A stretch of 64,000 nucleotides of DNA, from positions 1-64,000 of the forward strand of contig CAYVQE010000009.1 of NCBI GenBank assembly GCA_964454005.1, given 5' to 3'. The DNA is from CAYVQE01 sp964454005. Its GTDB lineage: Bacteria; Myxococcota; B64-G9. The position numbers and the translations under genes were made by a program. Shown here piece by piece: positions 58,902-64,000 of the stretch (its first letter is position 1; the number at the start of each line of letters is the position of its first letter). The notes beneath the pieces were generated by a model. It was not told the origin of the DNA. It ran no database searches and was given only the letters and a program-made list of their open reading frames with translations.

Positions 58902-59143
58902 GTGCCCCGTTCTCCCATGTCCCCGTTTACCGACGCCCGCATGGTATTCCCGGATCAGGGCGGGATTGCAACTCCATTCTGCCCGGCCGCCCCCAGTGCA
59001 AAGCACGTGGCTTACCAAAACTGGGGCAATGTGAAGATTGAGAAGAGAACGATTGCGGAAGGTTGCGGTGTCCCGCCTTTGGGCATCGACTTTGGGCAGG
59101 GGGTATAGACTTTCGGTTCCGGTCACAGCGTATTCTCAAGAGG

Positions 59144-59815
59144 CTACTTCTTTGTTGCCTTCTTTCTCTTTCCGGGCTTCTTGGTCGTCTTCTTTGACTT
59201 ACCGCGCTTGCTAGCGGTCGCCTTCTTCTGCTTGTCGCCCGTAGCCTGCTTCCTTCCAGTCCGCCTCTGCTTTTTCGGGTGTGGCTTAGTTGAAGTTGAC
59301 TCGACCGTAGCCTCAATGGTTCTAGGGTCGTCTTCAACTTGATTCAGGCGAAGAACAGGCAACATGATCGGCAACCGAAGCGCGTGAGACAAGTAGCTCA
59401 CATGCTCACGGAAGAAGGGCCAGCAGTTGTAGAGAGCGTTGTACTTCGCGAAAGCCTCAAAGCTTTCCTCGACATCCTTGGGGATAGGCGGAGGAGGCAA
59501 ATCGTAACCAACGGACAACTTCACCTCAATCTCCGCAAGGCTTCTTCCTGACGAATCGTCATCGTCTCTCTCAGCCAAGAGCAGCGTCACTTTCAGGCCG
59601 ACATCCGCAACCAAGACTCTATCGTTGATCAAGTTAAAATCGTCGAAGGACGGATGCAAGTCTACTTCACATGAAGCATTTTCATTCTCCACCAACTCTC
59701 GGTTCACTGATGCGGAAGTGCCAGTCAAGACAACATCTTTGATGGCTACGCTCGGCGCCACAGCTACAAGTTTGCGCCACTCGTGCATCGGTATATTGAT
59801 AGTAAAGACCGTCAT
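59144..59815 (-). CDS. SecB-like chaperone with lysine-rich tail (TAC chaperone candidate)
   Basis: A 223-aa protein, third in a toxin-antitoxin-chaperone unit. Residues 1-110 are beta-strand rich (AIKDVVLTGTSASVN, EVDLHPSFDDF, LVADVGLKVTLLLAE). Residues 117-157 match the SecB C-terminal signature in style: FEAFAKYNALYNCWPFFREH, then the SYLSHALRLPIMLPVLRLN segment, comparable to the WPYIRE/LP-x-L-x-LP region of SecB-like chaperones. From about 176 on the chain is nearly half lysine and arginine (RTGRKQATGDKQKKAT, SKRGKSKKTTKK), like a histone H1 tail, which is not a normal SecB feature. It starts 13 bases after the antitoxin stop. The SecB assignment is by pattern only. Confidence 0.6.
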   Translation of the reverse strand: MTVFTINIPMHEWRKLVAVAPSVAIKDVVLTGTSASVNRELVENENASCEVDLHPSFDDFNLINDRVLVADVGLKVTLLLAERDDDDSSGRSLAEIEVKLSVGYDLPPPPIPKDVEESFEAFAKYNALYNCWPFFREHVSYLSHALRLPIMLPVLRLNQVEDDPRTIEATVESTSTKPHPKKQRRTGRKQATGDKQKKATASKRGKSKKTTKKPGKRKKATKK

Positions 59816-59827
59816 ATGGAACCCCTA

Positions 59828-60400
59828 CTAGGCCGCAACTAGCTCTCGCTTGGCCTTTGAGTCGACTTGCTCGCCAACCCTGTATGATTTGGGTGCCTTC
59901 TGCTCTAACAGGTTATCCTTCCTGCTAGAATAGCGTTCACTGCATTCCTTCCCCGTGCCACCCTTTTTGGGATACCTATCAGCAACCATGAATTTTCCAG
60001 GCGCAGTCCCTTCCATGAAATGCCCCACGTAGTGTTTCAGTGCGTTTTCGGTGTACCAGGCGTTGATCCAGGGGTATTGGATGCTGGGATTGCTCCAGAG
60101 CGCCGCATAGTCGTGGACGCGCTGCTTGGTCAACCTGATGCGCAGGCCCAAATGAAAGGCGATGTCCACCATCGTATTGGCAGTCATGTTCCTTTCGCGA
60201 CGAAGAATACGCGAGAGATTTGCAGGACCGCAGCCGAGCCTTTTAGCCAGCTTCCGCTGGCTGACACCCTGGGACTCCATTTCCTCTTCGACCATATCGA
60301 GGAAAGACTCGATGAACTCCTCTCGCTCCAGCAGCTTGAGGAATTCAGGATTCTTGAGTCTTTCGGAGAGACTGCTCTTTCCCATTTTTTTCTCGTTCAT
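59828..60400 (-). CDS. HTH (XRE/HigA-type) antitoxin with C-terminal extension
   Basis: A 190-aa protein. Residues 36-90 are an XRE-type helix-turn-helix (SQGVSQRKLAKRLGCGPANL, SRILRRERNMTANTMVDIAF), as in HigA and other class II antitoxins. The N-terminal 35 residues are charged helices. The C-terminal 100 residues are unusual for an antitoxin: an aromatic-rich stretch (WSNPSIQYPWINAWYTENAL, KHYVGHFMEG) followed by a basic polar tail. In SecB-dependent TAC antitoxins a C-terminal chaperone-addiction segment is bound by the chaperone, and this aromatic region is the likely equivalent. The stop of the upstream toxin gene overlaps its start by 4 bases. Confidence 0.7.
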   Translation of the reverse strand: MNEKKMGKSSLSERLKNPEFLKLLEREEFIESFLDMVEEEMESQGVSQRKLAKRLGCGPANLSRILRRERNMTANTMVDIAFHLGLRIRLTKQRVHDYAALWSNPSIQYPWINAWYTENALKHYVGHFMEGTAPGKFMVADRYPKKGGTGKECSERYSSRKDNLLEQKAPKSYRVGEQVDSKAKRELVAA

Positions 60401-60912
60401 TTTTTGCCCCCTGCGTATCGAGCTAGGATGTCATCACGCCTGCTGATGTACTCATCGCGCATCGCCTTGGCTCGGATGAGTTCGCCTTTATCAAGTTTGT
60501 CTTCCTTCTTGCCCTTTATCCCTCTGAGCAAAATGCACAATCCTCCACCGTCGCTCATGCAGACAATCCTCGTCTGGCTTGAGATGTGCTTGAACTCTTC
60601 CAACTTGTGCTCTCCCTCGATGGACTTGAATACGTTTCTTCGCATCGTGTGTCCAGAACACATCTTGGTGAACGAAACGACGTATCCGGCCAAAGCCTTG
60701 TCGTCTATTTCGTTCAAGAAATCAAAAACTTGCGATACTCCTTTTTTGTTTACGTAGCAGTAAATTTTGCGTTTTGGCCCAAGAAACCTCTGTTCGTAGG
60801 GGACGAGCAATTCCTGCTTGATTATCTTGAGCGCCTCAGGATTCACGCCGCGAAGTTTACATACATGGAAACACCAGTCAAGTAGTTTTTTGAAGATTCT
60901 GAATTTAGCCAA
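60397..60912 (-). CDS. RelE/HigB-like (Gp49-type) toxin candidate
   Basis: A protein of up to 171 aa with a RelE/HigB-type domain at residues 48-157. Pattern matches are GVSQVFDFLNEIDDKALAGY, NVFKSIEGEHKLEEFKHISS, then RIVCMSDGGGLCILLRGIKG and KGELIRAKAMRDEYI. These fit the strand-helix arrangement and C-terminal basic helix of PF05973-class toxins, which cut mRNA on ribosomes. The annotated start at 60912 is a TTG with no good ribosome-binding site. An internal TTG near 60810, preceded by GCAGGA, would give about 137 aa, closer to normal toxin size. It overlaps the antitoxin gene, is clearly lower in GC than the rest of the window and has no clear promoter. Confidence 0.62.
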   Translation of the reverse strand: MAKFRIFKKLLDWCFHVCKLRGVNPEALKIIKQELLVPYEQRFLGPKRKIYCYVNKKGVSQVFDFLNEIDDKALAGYVVSFTKMCSGHTMRRNVFKSIEGEHKLEEFKHISSQTRIVCMSDGGGLCILLRGIKGKKEDKLDKGELIRAKAMRDEYISRRDDILARYAGGKK

Positions 60913-60926
60913 AACTACAGCACGTT

Positions 60927-61112
60927 ATGCGCCCTGCGGCCTTAGGAGTGGACCGTCCGCGACTACCTGCGGATCTGCTCCGGATGGGCCCGACCCAGGA
61001 GCTGGTGTATCGCCAGACCATCGATGCAACCGGGCTGTTGGTCGCGGATGAAACGGATTTGTTCGAAAAGGGGTATCCACTTCGCTTCCGTAAGGATATC
61101 ATGCATGTATGA
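60927..61112 (+). CDS. Small uncertain open frame beside the island
   Basis: A possible 61-aa product with ATG at 60927, no ribosome-binding site and no recognised domain. The last half (LVYRQTIDATGLLVADETDL) reads protein-like, so it could be a gene remnant carried in with the island. It lies between the divergent toxin start and the IS remnant. Weak evidence. Confidence 0.2.
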   Translation: MRPAALGVDRPRLPADLLRMGPTQELVYRQTIDATGLLVADETDLFEKGYPLRFRKDIMHV

Positions 61113-61480
61113 GCATATGAGCAATCGAAGCGGTCATCCTGTCGGCGGTGTGGACTACCCACGGACGCTTCAGAAGTTCGACACGTGGTTTTCCTCGGAA
61201 GAGGCGTGCTCCACGTACCTCGCGCAGCTCCCGTGGCCGAGTGGGTTCATCTGCTTAGCCTGCGGCGGGGCGACTGCGTGGACGACTGCCCGCGGCCTGT
61301 ACCAGTGCGCAGACTGCCAGCGGCAGGTCTCTGTGACCGCCAGCACGAACTTCGAGGGCACGCGGAAGCCTCTTCGGGTTTGGTTCCAGGCAATTACGTG
61401 ACGAGCCAGAAGTTCGGCGGCAAAGCGCTGGGCTCAAGCGGGTTCTGGGGCTCGGGAGCTACCAGATGTCCGGGATCGCG
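61105..61480 (+). pseudogene. Truncated, frameshifted IS1595-family transposase
   Basis: Remnant of an insertion sequence. In the first frame, MSNRSGHPVGG is followed by the transposase zinc-ribbon start: DYPRTLQKFDTWFSSEEACS, then LPWPSGFICLACGGATAWTT and YQCADCQRQVSVTASTNFEG, with CxxC pairs and the TRKPLRVWFQAI block. A stop follows at 61401. The match continues in a second frame (NYVTSQKFGGKALG) and then a third (GLKRVLGLGSYQM), the latter like the LGLQRVLGLGSY block of IS1595 proteins. The DDE catalytic region and both ends are gone. No terminal inverted repeats were found. Coordinates at the right end are approximate. Confidence 0.7.
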
Positions 61481-61613
61481 ACATGGGGGTGGAGTGGAAT
61501 CGGACACCTGGCCAGGTGGCTCGTCGTGAAAACGGGGACTTGGAATCGTGGCACGGGGCTTGCTTCGCAGTCCGCTGCAGATTGGAAGGTACGTGGACCC
61601 GGGAGGTGGTGTG

Positions 61614-62807
61614 ATGAGCGAGCCTGGTGGCGACGTGTTGACGCGGGCGGTGGGGGAGCTGGCCGGCGACGGCCGGGTGGATGCGGAGGACGGCTATCAG
61701 ATCGGGCTGGCGGCGGCCGGGGTGCGGCACCTGCGCGATCCGCGGCCGGTGCTGGTGCGGCTGATGCGCCAGCACGCGGCGCAGATGGATCCGGCCGGCT
61801 TCGCCCGGCTGCGCGCTGCGCTGGGCGGGCGCATCCCGGTGCCGCCCGATCGGGTGCTGCTGGCGCCCGGCGCGACCGGGCCGGCGGTGGCCCGGCTGCG
61901 GGCCTCGCTGGGCGCGGCGGCCGAGCTGCTGGGCGATAAGCGCCTGGACCCGGGGCCGGGGCGGCGCTTCGACGCCGCCTGTGCCTCGGCGCTGCGGGCC
62001 TTTCAGCAGACCCTGGGCGAGGCGCCGGCCGGCCGGCTCGACAGCGCCACCCTGTTCAAGCTCAACCACGTGCTCTACGAGACGGCCGCGCCGCTGCTGG
62101 ACATCGACGCGCCCAAGCGGCGGGCGCGGCCGGTGCGGCTGGACTTCTACCCGGGCGATGCGGTGCGCAAGCTGGTGGTGCGCCGCGACGGGCGGGTGCT
62201 CGACGTCTACGACATGCGCGGCGGGCCGTCGCGCTGGCGGCCCGACAACAGGCCCTGGGTCGAGTCGCGCTTCTCCTGGTCGCCGACGCCGCGCGGGAGC
62301 TACCGCATCGCCGGCAACCGGCCGCACGTGTCGCGGGCCTGGCCGGCCTCGCAGCTGCCCTTCGGCGCCGCGCTGCGCTGGCGCGACGGCCAGGTGCAGT
62401 TTAGGCCGCGGCCGGGCGCGGCCTGGCGCTTCGCCACCGGGCCCGAGAGCGTCTTCGCCGACCGGGCGCCGCACAAGCGCCTGCGGCCGGAGCACTTCCT
62501 GGTCGACGGCGAGCTGCCGCCGCGCTACAGCGGCAACGACTTCGGCCACCGGGCGGTCTACCTGCAGCGCGGCGGGAAGATACAGGGCCACATCATCCAC
62601 CCCACCGCGCCCGGCGAGAAGCGCTACGGCGACGATTCCTACTCGCTGCTGCCGTCCCACGGCTGCGAGCACATGCGCCCCTGCGACCTGGACGACGCGC
62701 TGAGCAAGGGCTACTTCCGCCGCGGCACGCCCTTCGTCATCCACGGGTATAGGAAGAGTTTGCCCCCCGACGCCACGGATTTCGAGGCTGAACAGGCGTC
62801 GCAGTGA
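61614..62807 (+). CDS. L,D-transpeptidase-like protein
   Basis: A 397-aa protein with no obvious signal peptide. The N-terminal 75 residues are helical. A peptidoglycan-binding-like helix set follows around residues 90-155 (ALRAFQQTLGEAPAGRLDS), then a YkuD-style L,D-transpeptidase domain. Its signature is a histidine in GHIIHPTAPG near residue 325 and SHGCEHMRPCDLDDAL at about 346-361, where the cysteine is the expected nucleophile. It would crosslink peptidoglycan or attach proteins to it. The missing signal peptide is odd and needs an alternative route or start. ATG 61614 follows GGGAGG by eight bases. Confidence 0.72.
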   Translation: MSEPGGDVLTRAVGELAGDGRVDAEDGYQIGLAAAGVRHLRDPRPVLVRLMRQHAAQMDPAGFARLRAALGGRIPVPPDRVLLAPGATGPAVARLRASLGAAAELLGDKRLDPGPGRRFDAACASALRAFQQTLGEAPAGRLDSATLFKLNHVLYETAAPLLDIDAPKRRARPVRLDFYPGDAVRKLVVRRDGRVLDVYDMRGGPSRWRPDNRPWVESRFSWSPTPRGSYRIAGNRPHVSRAWPASQLPFGAALRWRDGQVQFRPRPGAAWRFATGPESVFADRAPHKRLRPEHFLVDGELPPRYSGNDFGHRAVYLQRGGKIQGHIIHPTAPGEKRYGDDSYSLLPSHGCEHMRPCDLDDALSKGYFRRGTPFVIHGYRKSLPPDATDFEAEQASQ

Positions 62808-62929
62808 GATGGGGCGGTGGGGGCCTGCCTGGCGGGAGCGGAGGCTATGGAGGGCTTCGCCCCTCCCCACGACGCTGCGGAGCTCGAGCTTGGGAAGGTG
62901 GGGGAGTGGGGGAGTTGCTGCGGTGGGGC

Positions 62930-64000
62930 TTAGAAGCGGGCCTGGGCGGCCAGGTTGAGGCCCAGGATGTGGGCGTCGGTGAACTGGGAGTAGACGTTGA
63001 GGCCGGTGAAGTCGCTTACGTAGACGATCTGGTTGTCGTCCCAGGTGTAGTACAGCTCGGCCACCACGGCCAGCGCCTCGGAGAGGTCCCACTTGGCGGT
63101 GGCCTTGACCGAGTAGATCAAACGGGCTTCCTCGTTGACCGGCAGGATGTCGCGGCTGGCCAGCGAGCGCACCACCACGGTGCGTTTGCCGCCGAACATG
63201 GCCCCGTCCACGTCCAGGTTCTCGATGGTGTAGGTGGCCGGCTGCTGGATGCCGAATTTGATGCCCGGGGTCAGGTGCAGTTCGGGAAAGTGGTAGTCGA
63301 TGCCGGCGGCCACGAAGTATTCGGGCTCGGTCTGGGCCGCGGCGGGGAAGTCCTGGAAGGGGGTGAACGAGGGCATGTTGAACAGCAAAAAGGCCATGGA
63401 GCGGAACATGGCGTCGAGGTGGACGCGCAGGTAGCGCCACTTCATGGCGAAGTTCAAATCGGCCGCGTAGGCCTGCTGGACGACGCTGGTGGCGTAGCGG
63501 TCCGGGTCCTCCAGGGTGTGGAACAGGTGGCTGAACTCGGCCTTGACCGCGAAGGACAAGCCCTCGCCGTACTCCTCGGGCCTGAAGAACTTGTACTCGC
63601 GGTCGGGGTCGTTCTCGTAAAGCTTGAAGTCGATCGAGGTGCCGATCTCCATGCCCTTGTGGTAGCCGAGCTGCACCGAGTAGCCGCCGCCGGTGATGTC
63701 CTCGCCGCGCAGGCCCTCGGGCTGGAAGGTGCCGCGGGTGAAGTAGCCGCCGTTGACGTCGAGGCGCAGGCCCTTCCAGTCGACGCCGCCGCCGGCCAGC
63801 GCGCCGTAGTTGGTCACCATCTCGGTCTGCTCGGTGTCGCCGATGTTTTCGCGGATCTGGGTGGTCTTCAGCCCGGCGAAGGCGTAGGCGTTGGGCAGGT
63901 TGAGCTGCAGCTTGGCGCCCGGCACGATGCCGTTGTTCAGCGGAAAGATGCCCGAGCCGCCCCAGGAGATCTTGTACGAGTAGCCGGCCCGGAAGCGATC
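62930..64000 (-). CDS. Outer-membrane beta-barrel protein (5' end beyond window)
   Basis: A partial protein: the frame stays open to the last base and the visible part is about 356 residues. It is a chain of amphipathic beta strands (LRLDVNGGYFTRGTF, GGYSVQLGYHKGMEIGTSID, FAVKAEFSHLFHTL, YLRVHLDAMFRSMAFLLFN, AVVAELYYTWDDNQIVYV) and ends in LNLAAQARF, with the terminal phenylalanine recognised by the BAM machinery. The visible upstream part (RAGYSYKISWGGSG) is still barrel-like, so the signal peptide lies outside. Function could be porin or transport; nothing more specific is visible. No other gene lies between it and the transpeptidase. Confidence 0.75.
   Translation of the reverse strand, partial: DRFRAGYSYKISWGGSGIFPLNNGIVPGAKLQLNLPNAYAFAGLKTTQIRENIGDTEQTEMVTNYGALAGGGVDWKGLRLDVNGGYFTRGTFQPEGLRGEDITGGGYSVQLGYHKGMEIGTSIDFKLYENDPDREYKFFRPEEYGEGLSFAVKAEFSHLFHTLEDPDRYATSVVQQAYAADLNFAMKWRYLRVHLDAMFRSMAFLLFNMPSFTPFQDFPAAAQTEPEYFVAAGIDYHFPELHLTPGIKFGIQQPATYTIENLDVDGAMFGGKRTVVVRSLASRDILPVNEEARLIYSVKATAKWDLSEALAVVAELYYTWDDNQIVYVSDFTGLNVYSQFTDAHILGLNLAAQARF

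Noticed and set aside
1..64000. tRNA, rRNA and riboswitch search by eye
   Set aside because: No cloverleaf with a conserved T-loop (GTTCGA-type) and CCA end, and no rRNA-like stretch or recognised riboswitch was seen; a covariance-model scan would be needed to exclude small RNAs.

Overview
The window is 64 kb of high-GC bacterial DNA, dense and single-copy, with short intergenic gaps, many ATGA-type start/stop overlaps and one run of 100 N inside a tandem repeat, so it looks like a draft or metagenome scaffold. The gene content points to a Gram-negative lineage of the former Deltaproteobacteria (Myxococcota or a relative). The evidence is a MYXO-CTERM-like tail on an Ntn hydrolase, cysteine-rich lipoproteins of the 'C-x-D-x-DC-P-x-G-x-x-C' kind, an AgmX/PglI-like gliding-type protein, GspE_N/receiver/TPR and PilZ regulators, a Ser/Thr kinase, an FHA protein and several outer-membrane proteins. 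The phylum is an inference, not a measurement.

Layout. 1-13.3 kb: HNH protein (yajD), two ferritin-like di-iron proteins, a ferredoxin-nitroreductase overlapping a Ser/Thr kinase, a KefB-type antiporter, a frameshifted membrane-anchored beta-helix-tail protein, the Ntn hydrolase, msrB, small Zn-ribbon and Cys-rich proteins, a coiled-coil protein and dusB. 13.4-19.3 kb: hup with a clear promoter and terminator, a molybdenum cofactor cluster (moeA and a moeA-binding-protein fusion), a metallo-beta-lactamase-fold enzyme and a DUF2231 protein. 19.3-30.2 kb: membrane glycosyltransferase and partners, then surface and secreted proteins (lipocalin-like protein, trypsin-like protease, outer-membrane protein, FG-GAP lipoprotein). 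30.3-39.8 kb: an operon-like run of DUF58 and von Willebrand A proteins, followed by PilZ and zincin metallopeptidase genes. 39.8-49.5 kb: LolB/DUF4292-like lipoprotein, FHA, TPR, TtcA-like, a GspE_N-receiver-TPR fusion, the AgmX-like protein with the assembly gap, and a large unknown. 49.6-58.9 kb: an archaeal/eukaryotic-type pheS-pheT pair with a co-linear 841-aa unknown, a Cys-rich lipoprotein, a peptidase and two HAD enzymes.

58.9-61.5 kb is a lower-GC accessory island. It holds a three-gene unit (RelE/HigB-like toxin, HTH antitoxin with a long C-terminal extension, SecB-like chaperone with a lysine-rich tail) that reads as a toxin-antitoxin-chaperone (TAC) module, next to a decayed IS1595-family transposase. 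This is the best candidate for an under-described system here. 61.6-64 kb returns to high GC with an L,D-transpeptidase-like protein and an outer-membrane beta-barrel cut by the window end.

No rRNA, tRNA or CRISPR array was recognised. Two small genes (6908-7221 and 19360-19597) are each intact except for a one-base frameshift. That may be real decay or assembly error, which the N gap makes worth considering.
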